DNA of 64,000 bases, from contig NZ_FOQV01000015.1 of the NCBI RefSeq assembly GCF_900113835.1, positions 54,256-118,255 of the forward strand. Reading direction: 5' to 3'. The notes beneath the pieces were generated by a model. It worked only from the letters and a program-made list of their open reading frames with translations. It did no database searches and had not been told where the DNA came from. This DNA is from Allobosea sp. OK403. GTDB taxonomy: Bacteria > Pseudomonadota > Alphaproteobacteria > Rhizobiales > Beijerinckiaceae. The position numbers and the translations under genes are program-made. Every line of letters starts with the position of its first letter. The stretch's first letter is position 1. This document shows, piece after piece, positions 23,773 through 32,938 of this stretch.

Positions 23773-24231
23773 TTACCGCTCGGCCGGGATCGAATAAGTC
23801 CCCGTCGCATGGCAGACCATCTCGCTCTCGCCTTGCGAGAACAGGGAGACTTCGCCGACCGCCAGCCGCCTGCCGAGCTTGAGCAGCCTCGCCTCCGCGA
23901 TCAGCGCCGCTTGCCCGGGCTTGCGCAGGAAATTGTAGTTGAGGCTCGTCGTCACCGCGAGCGCGACCGGCCCGATCTGGGCCAGGATCGCGGCATAGAG
24001 CGCCAGATCCGCCAATGCCATCATGGTCGGCCCCGAGATCGTGCCGCCGGGGCGCAAATGGCGCTCATGATAGTCACAGCGCATCCGCGCGCTCATCGGC
24101 CCGACATCCTCGATGAAATAGGTGCGCCCGCCATAATGCAGCTGCGGGAACACCTGGTCGAGAAAAGCCTCCAGTTCGGAGACGGTCATGCGCGTCGTCA
24201 TGGTGCGGGAAACCGGAAGCGGATCGGACAT
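23773..24231 (-). CDS. PaaI-type hotdog thioesterase
   Basis: The 152-residue protein has the hotdog-fold pattern RPGGTISGPTMMALADLALY, near 68-87, in which the central helix carries Asp82 of the acyl-CoA thioesterase site. The start at 24231 is fixed by AGGGGAGGGA just upstream; the frame extends to 24396 but without a good site. It is divergent from the crotonase-like gene at 24294, with about 60 bp between, suggesting related acyl-CoA metabolism. Confidence 0.85.
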   Translation of the reverse strand: MSDPLPVSRTMTTRMTVSELEAFLDQVFPQLHYGGRTYFIEDVGPMSARMRCDYHERHLRPGGTISGPTMMALADLALYAAILAQIGPVALAVTTSLNYNFLRKPGQAALIAEARLLKLGRRLAVGEVSLFSQGESEMVCHATGTYSIPAER

Positions 24232-24293
24232 CCCTCCCCTTGCAGCATGACGATCTCGCTCCGACAATAGGCGGGATCGCGAAAGGCTAAGCC

Positions 24294-25106
24294 ATGAATG
24301 CCCATACCGGACCCGAAGCCGCGCCCGCGCTGCTGCGCAGCGATGCGGACGGCGTCGCGACGCTGACGCTGAACCGCCCGCAGTCGCGCAATCCACTGAG
24401 CGAGGCGATGCTGGCGGCGCTGGGCGAGGCCTTCACCATGATCGCGGGCGACCGCGGCGTGCGCGCCGTCGTACTCAGCGCCGCGGGACCAGTGTTCTGC
24501 GCCGGGCATGATTTGAAGGAGATGAGCGCGCATCGCGCCGATCCGGATCGCGGCCGCGCCTATTTCACCGACATCCTCGGGCGCTGCTCGACGATGATGC
24601 AGCAGATCACCAGCCTGCCCCAGCCAGTGATCGCGGCCGTCGAAGGCACCGCGACCGCTGCCGGCTGCCAGCTCGTGGCGAGTTGCGATCTCGCGGTCGC
24701 GGGCGCGCAGGCAAAATTCTGCACGCCGGGCGTCCATATCGGCCTGTTCTGCTCGACGCCGATGGTGGCGCTCTCGCGCAATCTCGCGGCCAAGCACGCG
24801 CTGGAGATGCTGCTGCTCGGCGAGATGGTGCCGGCGCTTGAGGCGGCGCGGATGGGGTTGGTGAACCGCGTCGTCCCGGCGGGCGAGGCCCTGGTGGAGG
24901 CGCAGCGCCTTGCCGGCGTGATCGCGTCGAAATCCCCGATGACCGTCAAGATCGGCAAGCGCGCCTTCTACGAGCAGCGCGAGATGGGCTTGAGCGCCGC
25001 CTATGACCACGCCTCGGCGGTGATGGTCGAGAATATGCTGGCGCGCGATGCGGAGGAAGGCATCGGCGCCTTCATGGAGAAGCGTGCCCCGGTGTGGGAG
25101 AGCTAG
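24294..25106 (+). CDS. enoyl-CoA hydratase/isomerase family protein, ECHDC3-like
   Basis: The 270-residue crotonase-fold protein has the CoA oxyanion motifs VFCAGHDLKEM (about 67-77) and AAGCQLVASCDLAVA. Both glutamates that carry out hydration in classical enoyl-CoA hydratase are missing: the first position is Gln126 (GCQ) and the second is Gly146 (TPGVHIG). The same is typical of ECHDC3-type members. Ordinary hydratase activity is therefore doubtful. It is followed 140 bp later by isovaleryl-CoA dehydrogenase. Confidence 0.85.
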   Translation: MNAHTGPEAAPALLRSDADGVATLTLNRPQSRNPLSEAMLAALGEAFTMIAGDRGVRAVVLSAAGPVFCAGHDLKEMSAHRADPDRGRAYFTDILGRCSTMMQQITSLPQPVIAAVEGTATAAGCQLVASCDLAVAGAQAKFCTPGVHIGLFCSTPMVALSRNLAAKHALEMLLLGEMVPALEAARMGLVNRVVPAGEALVEAQRLAGVIASKSPMTVKIGKRAFYEQREMGLSAAYDHASAVMVENMLARDAEEGIGAFMEKRAPVWES

Positions 25107-25250
25107 CGCTACGCTTCTTGGCGGTTCCGCACGGCTCCCTGCACTGACAGGCCCGGTTTCCGGGCTATAACGCAGGCCAAGAGAACGCAGGCTGAGCGAA
25201 CGCAGGCTAAGAACGATCGCAGCGCGCTAGCCAATCCGGGAGATCAGACC

Positions 25251-26423
25251 ATGCTCGCCAACGCACCGCGCCCCTTCAATTTCGACCTCGGCGAGACCGC
25301 CGACGCGATCCGCGACACGGTCCATGCCTTTGCGCAGGAGAAGATCGCGCCGCGCGCCGAGGAGATCGACAAGACCAATACCTTCCCGCGCGATCTCTGG
25401 CCGCAAATGGGCGCGCTCGGCCTGCACGGCATCACGGTGAAGGAGGAGGATGGCGGTGCGGGGCTCGGCTATCTCGAGCATGTCGTGGCGATCGAGGAGG
25501 TCAGCCGCGCTTCGGCTTCCGTCGGCCTGAGCTACGGCGCCCACAGCAATCTCTGCATCAACCAGATCGCCCGCAACGGCAACGCGGCGCAGAAGGCGAA
25601 ATACCTGCCCAAGCTGATCTCCGGCGAGCATGTCGGCGCGCTCGCCATGTCCGAGCCGGGAGCCGGCTCGGACGTCGTCTCGATGAAGACGAAGGCGGTG
25701 AAGAAGGGTGACCGCTATGTGCTCACCGGCAACAAGATGTGGATCACCAACGGCCCGATCGCCGAGACGCTGGTGGTCTACGCCAAGACCGATCCGGAGG
25801 CCGGCTCGCGCGGTATCTCGGCCTTCCTGATCGAGAAGGGCATGAAGGGTTTCTCGACCGCCCAGAAGCTCGACAAGCTCGGCATGCGCGGCTCGGATAC
25901 CTGCGAGCTCGTCTTCGAGGAGTGCGAGGTTCCCGAAGAGAACGTGCTCGGCTCAGTCGGGCGCGGCGTCAACGTGCTGATGTCGGGTCTCGATTATGAG
26001 CGCGTCGTGCTTTCGGCCGGCCCGCTCGGCATCATGCAGGCGGCGCTCGACGTGGTCATGCCCTATGTCCATGAGCGCAAGCAGTTCGGCCAGGCGATCG
26101 GCGAGTTCCAGCTCGTCCAGGGCAAGCTCGCCGACATGTATGTGATGATGAACGCCTGCAAGGCCTATGTGTACGCCGTCGCGAAAGCCTGCGACCGCGG
26201 CGAGACCACCCGCGAGGACGCCGCCGGCGCGATCCTGATCTCGGCCGAGAAGGCGACGCAGATAGCGCTCGACGCGATCCAATTGCTCGGCGGCAACGGC
26301 TACATCAACGACTACCCGACCGGGCGACTGCTGCGCGACGCCAAGCTCTACGAGATCGGCGCCGGCACCAGCGAGATCCGGCGCATGCTGATCGGGCGAG
26401 AATTGTTCCAGAAGACGAAGTGA
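25251..26423 (+). CDS. ivd: isovaleryl-CoA dehydrogenase
   Basis: This FAD enzyme oxidises isovaleryl-CoA to 3-methylcrotonyl-CoA, the substrate of the MccB-containing carboxylase. The 390-residue sequence carries AMSEPGAGSDVVSMKT, KMWITNGP and, near the C-terminus, IQLLGGNGYINDYPTGRLLRDAKL and IGAGTSEIRRMLIGREL. The catalytic base is placed at Glu250 in GLDYERVVLS, the position that distinguishes isovaleryl-CoA dehydrogenase from most acyl-CoA dehydrogenases. The usual liu partners mccAB are not adjacent. Confidence 0.93.
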   Translation: MLANAPRPFNFDLGETADAIRDTVHAFAQEKIAPRAEEIDKTNTFPRDLWPQMGALGLHGITVKEEDGGAGLGYLEHVVAIEEVSRASASVGLSYGAHSNLCINQIARNGNAAQKAKYLPKLISGEHVGALAMSEPGAGSDVVSMKTKAVKKGDRYVLTGNKMWITNGPIAETLVVYAKTDPEAGSRGISAFLIEKGMKGFSTAQKLDKLGMRGSDTCELVFEECEVPEENVLGSVGRGVNVLMSGLDYERVVLSAGPLGIMQAALDVVMPYVHERKQFGQAIGEFQLVQGKLADMYVMMNACKAYVYAVAKACDRGETTREDAAGAILISAEKATQIALDAIQLLGGNGYINDYPTGRLLRDAKLYEIGAGTSEIRRMLIGRELFQKTK

Positions 26424-26459
26424 CGAAACCGCCGCAACGCGGCGAAGCACGGCGCGGGG

Positions 26460-26593
26460 AACCCTCTCCCGTAGGGAGAGGGTAGGGTGAGGGGTCGGCC
26501 CCTTCGCGGTAAGCCGGGAGGCTGGAACCGACCCTGAGTCCAAGCGTCAAGCGGCCTACACCTCACCCTGCCCTCTCCTTACAGGAGAGGGTT
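26460..26593. repeat. intergenic palindrome, AACCCTCTCC family
   Basis: AACCCTCTCC (26460-26469) pairs with 26584-26593, and TAGGGTGAGG pairs with CCTCACCCT inside it. It follows ivd and ends 25 bp before the next gene. Confidence 0.8.
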
Positions 26594-26618
26594 CTACGTC
26601 GCGGTTCCGGAACCCTCC

Positions 26619-27137
26619 ATGCCCCTCTACTTCGCCTATGGCGCCAATATGGACGTTGCCGCGATGGCGACGCGCTGCCCGCGCTCGAAACCGCTCGGGC
26701 TCGCGCGCCTGCCGCGCCATCGCTTCATCGTGACGCGCGACGGCTACGCCTCCGCCGTTCGTGACCCGCGCGAGGAGGTCCATGGCGTGCTCTGGGATTG
26801 CGCGCTCAGCGATATCCGCACCCTCGACAAGTTCGAGGATATCGCCAGCGGGCTTTATGTGAAGATCAACCAGCCAGTGATCGTGCCGGGCGGCGCCAAG
26901 CGCGCGCTGGTCTATATCGGGCGCTCCGGTGAGGTCGGGCGGCCCAAGCCAGGTTATCTCGAAGACGTCATCGCCAGCGCGAAACACTGGGCGTTGCCAG
27001 AGGCTTACATCGCAGGAATGAATCGTTTTCTGAGCAAGCCGAATCTGGATGTGAAGACGTTGAATCAGGATCTGAAGGAAACTCTGCCGCCAGGGCCGGT
27101 TGCAGGTGTTCGGCCGCGAGCGCTAGCACCAAAATAG
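26619..27137 (+). CDS. gamma-glutamylcyclotransferase-like protein
   Basis: The 172-residue protein starts with the family signature YFAYGAN (residues 4-10). Glu73 in RTLDKFEDI sits at the catalytic position. The GGCT fold turns gamma-glutamyl peptides or amines into 5-oxoproline plus the free amine. The substrate is unknown. The C-terminal 40 residues are less conserved and proline-rich. Confidence 0.85.
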   Translation: MPLYFAYGANMDVAAMATRCPRSKPLGLARLPRHRFIVTRDGYASAVRDPREEVHGVLWDCALSDIRTLDKFEDIASGLYVKINQPVIVPGGAKRALVYIGRSGEVGRPKPGYLEDVIASAKHWALPEAYIAGMNRFLSKPNLDVKTLNQDLKETLPPGPVAGVRPRALAPK

Positions 27138-27416
27138 GGCAGCCCCGTCGAGCAGAATCTCGAACCGAAGACTGCCAGCCGAGCCGGCATGGTATTAGTC
27201 GTCATACGATCGATATATATGCCGCTGCGTCACCGAGTTTGAGGCTACAAGCCAAGCTTTCCGGGACGACACCAGCCCTTGACGCAGATGAAATTGTCAG
27301 AAAATTTGATCGCCAGGCGGATCGCCTGATCGCGAATCGATGGATGAACACAGAATTCTCCATCGATCACCCTTCCTCATCGCGGCATTATTTAGAACAA
27401 TTTCAAGGAAGCGACA

Positions 27417-27920
27417 ATGAGTGGAATCATTGGCTGGACCATTGGCAAGATCAAATGGCTGCTGCTGATCGCGGCCGTCGGCGGCCCCGTAGTCTCCTAT
27501 ATGAGCTGGGCGGATGGAGAGCGCGTCAAGCACGTCGCGGCCCAGGGCATCGAGGCCCAGGCCTCGATCGAATCGGCGACCCGCACCAAGCGTCGCCGTG
27601 GCGGTACCAGCTATGCCCTCGATCTCGCCTGGAAGGGCGCCAAGGGCGAGGAGCGCAAGGCCGAGAAGGTCGCGGTCTCGCTCAGCTTCGCCAACCAGAT
27701 CATCCGGGCCGAGAAGATCGTGGCCGATACCGTCTGGATCAAATATCTGCCGGACGAGCCCGGCAAGGACGCCGTCATCCTGCGCGACGACGCCGAGGCA
27801 CAAGCCAATACCGATCAGGAGCTGATCTATGTCGGCGCCGGAGCCGGCGTCGTCGGCATCATCGGCTCTGCCCTGTTCTTCCTGTCGGGTCGTCGCCGCA
27901 AGGACGAGCAGGCGGCCTGA
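27417..27920 (+). CDS. DUF3592-like membrane protein
   Basis: The 167-residue protein has a span at about 10-30 and another at about 138-156 (YVGAGAGVVGIIGSALFFL), with an all-beta-looking middle part. VKYLPDEPG-like text (IKYLPDEPGKDAVI) is the hallmark of DUF3592. Function is unknown. Nothing coding is seen in the 278 bp before it. Confidence 0.75.
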   Translation: MSGIIGWTIGKIKWLLLIAAVGGPVVSYMSWADGERVKHVAAQGIEAQASIESATRTKRRRGGTSYALDLAWKGAKGEERKAEKVAVSLSFANQIIRAEKIVADTVWIKYLPDEPGKDAVILRDDAEAQANTDQELIYVGAGAGVVGIIGSALFFLSGRRRKDEQAA

Positions 27921-28009
27921 GTCGATCTCTCGCCTGCTTTCGCGCTGCCTGCGAGGCGGCGGCACGAAGCATCGTTCATGGCAGGCTGAACATCTTTTGG
28001 GGAGCACCG

Positions 28010-28393
28010 ATGAAGCCCATCCATGCCGGAGCCATCTCGCTGTTCCTTGCCGCCGCGTCAGGCGCAGCCACCCTCGCACGCTCGCCGGAAACGCCGGCTC
28101 CGCCCCTCACCTGTGGCGGCGACGAACCCTATTGGCACCTGAAACTCGGGATCGATGGCAAAGCCCGCTTCTCCGATGGGGATGGTGAGACCTTGATCTC
28201 CCCCTTCACCATGCAGCCGAGCCGCAACACGACACTGATCGCGGGCGTGACCTTCGGACCGAAAGCCGACATCCGCGCCGTCATCGGCCACGAGACCTGC
28301 TCGGCGACCGCCAGCGACGAGGACAAGCCGCTGACGATCTCGATCTGGTACAAAGGCGGCCTGCTGTCCGGCTGTTGCCAGCCGGACAACTAG
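28010..28393 (+). CDS. secreted protein, COG3650-like
   Basis: The 127-residue protein has a signal peptide of about 22 residues and begins its mature part with PLTCGGDEPYWHL, a pattern seen in small periplasmic or lipoprotein families of COG3650 type. Four cysteines, including the final GCC, could form disulfides. GGGGAG precedes the ATG. Function is unknown. Confidence 0.65.
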   Translation: MKPIHAGAISLFLAAASGAATLARSPETPAPPLTCGGDEPYWHLKLGIDGKARFSDGDGETLISPFTMQPSRNTTLIAGVTFGPKADIRAVIGHETCSATASDEDKPLTISIWYKGGLLSGCCQPDN

Positions 28394-28394
28394 A

Positions 28395-28443
28395 GCGTTT
28401 TCGAGCGAAGTGGACTGAAGAAAAACGCGTTAGAACAACGCTC
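28395..28443. repeat. intergenic repeat, GCGTTTTC family (short copy)
   Basis: The start GCGTTTTCGAGCGAAGTGGA matches the copies at 31746 and 34374, but the central ACCGGTTCGC is missing before GAAGAAAAACGC. Confidence 0.8.
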
Positions 28444-28520
28444 CAAAGCAATTGAACGATCCAGCCGGATCGGACATCGCTCTGGAGCTTGTCCCCCGTC
28501 CGGGGATGGAGCCGGCGGCG

Positions 28521-30314
28521 TCACACCGCCAGCCCCTTTGCCATCTCGCTGACCTGCTTCTCGAACAGCGCGCGATAGGCGCCGTTCTCGGCGGCCAGCA
28601 GCGCCTCATGCGGGCCTTCCTCGACCACGCGACCGCGATCGAAGACCAGGATGCGGTCCATCGCGCGCACGGTCGAGAGCCGGTGCGCGATGACGATGGT
28701 GGTGCGGCCTTCCATCAGCCGCTCCATCGCCTGCTGGATCAGCGCTTCCGATTCGGAGTCGAGGCTCGAGGTCGCCTCGTCCAGGATCAGGATCGGCGCA
28801 TCCGCCAGGAAAGCGCGCGCCAGCGCGACACGCTGGCGCTCGCCACCCGAGAGCTTGATACCGCGCTCGCCGACCAGCGTGGCATAGCCCTTGGGCAGGC
28901 GCATGATGAACTCATGCGCGTTGGCGAGCTGCGCCGCCTGCTCGACCTGCGCCTGGCTTGCGCCCGGCCGGCCATAGGCGATGTTCTCCGCCAGCGAGCG
29001 GTGGAACAGCACTGGCTCCTGCTGCACGATCGCAATCTGCTGGCGCAGGGATGCCTGCGTGGCGCTCGCGATATCGACCTCATCGATCGCGATGCGGCCG
29101 GAGGTGACGTCGTAGAGCCTCTGTACCAGCTTGACGAAGGTCGTCTTGCCGGAGCCGGAGCGCCCGACGAGCCCGACCTTCTCGCCGCCATGGATGGTCA
29201 GCGAGAAATCGCGATAGAGCGGCTCGACATGGCCCCCATAATGGAAGGTCACGTCCTTGAAGGCGATCTCGCCCGCCGTCACCGCCATCTCGGTCGCGGC
29301 CTTGGCGTCGGGCACGCCATAGGGAAGATCGTGCATCGCGACGAGCTCCTCCATGTCGTTGACCGAGCGCTGCAGGTTGTGGACGTGCTGGCCGACATCG
29401 CGCAGATAGCCATGCACCACCGCATAGGCTGTCAGCACGAATGCGACATCGCCGGGCGAGGCCTGCCCGTTCGACCACAGCCAGATCACGAGGCCGATCA
29501 CTGCCGCGCGCAGCACCAGCAGAACCACGTTCTGGCCAGTGCCCGACCAGGTGCCGCGAAGCCAGGCGCGCCGCGTCCTGAGGCTCCATTTCGACACGAC
29601 CGTCGCGAGGCGCAGATCCTCGCGCGCCTCAGCGCCATAGGCCTTCACGACCGGGTTGCAGGTGATGGAATCGGCCAGCGCACCGCCCAGACGCGTGTCC
29701 CAGGCGTTGCCGAGCCGCGCCGCCGGCGCGACGAAGCGTAGCGACAGCGCGAGCGTCAGCCCGATATAAGCCAGCGCCCCCAGGGCCACGACGAGCCCCA
29801 TCGCCGGCCAGTGCCAGGCTAGCACCACCGTCATGCCGAGCAGGATGACCAGCGACGGCAAGAGCGCGATCAGGATCGTGTCGGTCAGCAAGTCGAGCGC
29901 CCACATGCCGCGCGTGATCTTGCGCACCGTCGAGCCCGCGAAATTGTTCGCGTGCCAGTCGGTCGAGAAGCGCTGCAGCCGCGCGAAAGCCTCCTGCGAG
30001 ACATCGCTCATCGTACGCAGCGTCATCGTGGTCAGGCCGACGAAGGCGAAATGCCGCCCGAGCACCATGATGGCGGCCAGCACCATCATCGCGCCCAGCG
30101 CCCGCAGCGCCGCTTCGGTACCGCCGCCGCCGCTCGACGCCGCATCGACGAGACGACCGGCATAGACCGGCGTGAACAGCTCGGCGAGCGTGGCGGCGAT
30201 GGTGACGCCGGCAACCCAGGCGACCTGCCCGGGCTGGCGGGCCCAATGGCTGAAAATGAAGCCGAGAACGGCCCGGAACGGCTCGCGCCGCCCGGTTTGA
30301 GTATCGTAAGACAT
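28521..30314 (-). CDS. ABC exporter, fused permease and ATPase
   Basis: The protein has six N-terminal membrane spans (about 20-315) and a C-terminal ATPase. The ATPase carries Walker A GRSGSGKTT, a Q-loop in IVQQEPVLF, signature LSGGERQRVALARA, Walker B ILILDEATSSLD and H-loop IVIAHRLSTV. It is a half-transporter that should dimerise, of the MsbA/ATM1 type; the cargo is unknown. ATG 30314 is preferred to an upstream TTG at 30350. The N-terminal spans resemble the family often annotated as multidrug or lipid exporters. Confidence 0.92.
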   Translation of the reverse strand: MSYDTQTGRREPFRAVLGFIFSHWARQPGQVAWVAGVTIAATLAELFTPVYAGRLVDAASSGGGGTEAALRALGAMMVLAAIMVLGRHFAFVGLTTMTLRTMSDVSQEAFARLQRFSTDWHANNFAGSTVRKITRGMWALDLLTDTILIALLPSLVILLGMTVVLAWHWPAMGLVVALGALAYIGLTLALSLRFVAPAARLGNAWDTRLGGALADSITCNPVVKAYGAEAREDLRLATVVSKWSLRTRRAWLRGTWSGTGQNVVLLVLRAAVIGLVIWLWSNGQASPGDVAFVLTAYAVVHGYLRDVGQHVHNLQRSVNDMEELVAMHDLPYGVPDAKAATEMAVTAGEIAFKDVTFHYGGHVEPLYRDFSLTIHGGEKVGLVGRSGSGKTTFVKLVQRLYDVTSGRIAIDEVDIASATQASLRQQIAIVQQEPVLFHRSLAENIAYGRPGASQAQVEQAAQLANAHEFIMRLPKGYATLVGERGIKLSGGERQRVALARAFLADAPILILDEATSSLDSESEALIQQAMERLMEGRTTIVIAHRLSTVRAMDRILVFDRGRVVEEGPHEALLAAENGAYRALFEKQVSEMAKGLAV

Positions 30315-30637
30315 CGATTCATTCGGCGCCGCGACGGCAGCCGACTCCAATTCAAGCGAAGCCAGGGCGATGCCCCGGTCTTCTGAAAACGCGATGGGAT
30401 TGCTGGGCTCAGGCCGCCTTAAGTCAGGCGGGCCGCGCGGTCGTCCGACTTAACGGGACGACGGCATTCGGGGAGCGGTGATGACGATGAATTTCATTCA
30501 GCCCTCCCTTTCCGATGTTGGAGCCAAGACATGCACGATAAACGGGCAGACGCGAATCCCGCAAGTCGCATTTTGCGCATGGGGCGATTGCGGAAAGCGC
30601 CGGGCGAGCCGGCTTCAGGCCTCGCTCGCCCCAAGTC

Positions 30638-30979
30638 TCATTTCCGACAGGAGAAGGGCAGGAAGGTGCTCGCCGTCCCCGCATTCATCGCCAGGATGAC
30701 CATGATGTTCGCGAGCTCGAGCTCCTCCGCGGATTTCGGGCAGACATTGGCCTGCGCCATGCAGCCCGATCCGAGGAAGGCTTCGTGATTGCCGAGGAAC
30801 TCCGGCCCTAAGCCCTGCGTGCCCCGGCGCGTCAGGGCCTCGGACCAGGCCTTCTTGTAGCGGGCGCATTTCACCTCGGACCAGCTCTGGGGCTGACTGT
30901 CCTGTGCGAAAGCAAGCGTGGCACCGCTCGCGAGAGAGGTGACCAGCAGGGCTGCGATCAGCTTGGTCGGACGCTTCAT
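30638..30979 (-). CDS. small secreted protein with paired cysteines
   Basis: The 113-residue protein has a signal peptide (LIAALLVTSLASGATLAFAQ) and four cysteines in a mature domain of about 88 residues. It includes SEVKCARYKKAWSEAL and ends FLPFSCRK. No family is recognised. It is likely periplasmic and about 40 bp from the 31023 gene. Confidence 0.7.
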   Translation of the reverse strand: MKRPTKLIAALLVTSLASGATLAFAQDSQPQSWSEVKCARYKKAWSEALTRRGTQGLGPEFLGNHEAFLGSGCMAQANVCPKSAEELELANIMVILAMNAGTASTFLPFSCRK

Positions 30980-31022
30980 CTCAATCTCGGTTCATACGAC
31001 GCAGGCGCGGTTAGAGCGCACC

Positions 31023-31199
31023 TTACTTCCAGAACAATGCCAGCAATCTCACCGCGATCACCAGCACGAAGGCCAGAATGATTGTTCCCACCACGCGATG
31101 CCGCTTCTCGCGGTCGGGGAACTGACGGCCGAGAATCCGCCCCAGCGGCTTGCGGAACAGGAAGGCGACAACGGCCAGAACGATCAGGATATGAGACAA
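31023..31199 (-). CDS. 58-aa membrane protein, TTG start
   Basis: The frame has two hydrophobic spans (SHILIVLAVVAFLF near 2-15 and VVGTIILAFVLVIAVRLLAL near 35-55) joined by a basic loop GRILGRQFPDREKRHR. It begins at TTG 31199, ten bases after the rhodanese stop. The hydrophobic periodicity and charged loop look like a real small membrane protein. No strong ribosome site is visible, so translation may be coupled to the gene upstream. Confidence 0.6.
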   Translation of the reverse strand: MSHILIVLAVVAFLFRKPLGRILGRQFPDREKRHRVVGTIILAFVLVIAVRLLALFWK

Positions 31200-31208
31200 G
31201 TCGGCCGC

Positions 31209-31631
31209 TCAGTTCTTGCCGCCGGCGTCTTTCGACTCCGCTGCGTCGAAGGGCGCGCCGGCCTTCTTCCAAGCGCTGAAACCGCCGGCGATATGGGCAA
31301 CCGGCTTCAGCCCCATCTCCTGGGCGGTTAAGGCCGCCAGCGCCGAACGCCAGCCGCCGGCGCAGAAGAAGACGAAGCGCTTGTCCTGGCTGAAGACCGG
31401 CTTGGCATAGGGGCTCTGGGGATCGATCCAGAACTCCAACATGCCGCGCGGGCAATGGAAGGCCTCGGGCATGCGCCCTTCCCGCTCCAGCTCGCGCGGA
31501 TCGCGCAGATCGACGAAGACGACGTCGTCGCGGCCATGCAGCGCCCTGGCCTGCTCGACCGAGAGGGTTTCCACAGCTGCCTCGGCCTCAGCCAGCAACG
31601 CCTTGTAGCCCTTGGTGATGATCTGCGGCAT
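31209..31631 (-). CDS. rhodanese-like domain protein
   Basis: The 140-residue single-domain protein has DDVVFVDLRDPREL and a catalytic cysteine Cys90 in FFCAGGWRSA. Rhodaneses carry sulfane sulfur as a persulfide. No signal peptide is seen, so it is cytosolic. GGAGA precedes ATG 31631. The frame continues upstream to 31907 without coding character. Confidence 0.9.
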   Translation of the reverse strand: MPQIITKGYKALLAEAEAAVETLSVEQARALHGRDDVVFVDLRDPRELEREGRMPEAFHCPRGMLEFWIDPQSPYAKPVFSQDKRFVFFCAGGWRSALAALTAQEMGLKPVAHIAGGFSAWKKAGAPFDAAESKDAGGKN

Positions 31632-31745
31632 GGCAGGTCTCCGTTGTCGCGGCACCGTGTCGGCTCGGGGCGTCGCGGTCAATCGCCCTGCCCTGCGAGC
31701 GCTATCTTGGCAAGCCGGCCCACACCGAGCAGTGTGGGATTCTAG

Positions 31746-31847
31746 AGTATTTTCGAGCGAAGTGGACACCGGTTCGCGTGAAGAAAATGCAATAAAACAA
31801 GGAGCTAGAGCGTTTTCGCGATTCGGAGAAACGCGGAAATGCTCTAG
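31746..31847. repeat. two intergenic palindromes
   Basis: 31746-31792 is a copy of the GCGTTTTC/ACCGGTTCGC repeat with small changes. 31805-31847 is a CTAGAGC...GCTCTAG palindrome. The pair fills the gap between divergent genes. Confidence 0.75.
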
Positions 31848-31855
31848 GAGATGGA

Positions 31856-32576
31856 ATGATCGGATTCGGCACCTTCGACATCGTCGGCTTCGCCTTCTTC
31901 GTGGCATCGTGGATCGGCTATCATTTCGCGGTGGAGCTCGGCCCGCATGCGGCGAAGAGCCTGAACATGCGGATGAACCTGCGCCGCGCGCGCTGGGTGC
32001 GCGAAGCCTTGGGCCGAGACAACCGCATCGTCGACACGCAGGTGATGAATGGGCTGCAGAACGGCACCGCCTTCTTCGCCTCGACCTCGCTGATCGCGAT
32101 CGGCGGCTCGCTCTCCCTGCTGCAATCGACCGACCGCGTCGTTGCCCTCTTTGCCGACCTGCCCTTCGGCACGCCGACCACCCGTGCGGCCTGGGAGATG
32201 AAGGTGATCGGGCTCGCGGTGATCTTCGGCTACGCCTTCTTCAAATTCGCCTGGGCCTACCGGCTGTTCAACTACTGCGTCATCCTGATCGGCGCCCTGC
32301 CCCCGGCCAAGAGTCATGACGAGCGCGACGCTGCCCGCGCCGTTCATGAGATGACCGAGATGAACATCGCCGCCGGCCGGCACTTCAACCGCGGCCAGCG
32401 CGCCTTCTTCTTCGCGCTCGCCTATATGGGCTGGTTCCTCGGGCCAGCGACCTTCATGCTCTTCACCGCCGCGGTCCTGATCGCGATGTACCGCCGCCAG
32501 TTCGCCTCGGACGCCGCCCGCGTCTTCAGCTATGCCAACGCCCTGATCGACCAGGCCGCAGCGCGCAAGGCCAGTG

Positions 32577-32584
<8 letters not shown>
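31856..32584 (+). CDS. DUF599 membrane protein
   Basis: The 242-residue protein has four probable spans: near 7-25, 70-90, 118-140 and 185-210. NMRMNLRRARWVREAL and FKFAWAYRLFNYC-like segments match DUF599. Function is unknown. It overlaps the next gene by 8 bp. Confidence 0.85.
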
Positions 32585-32933
<349 letters not shown>

Positions 32934-32938
32934 GCCCA

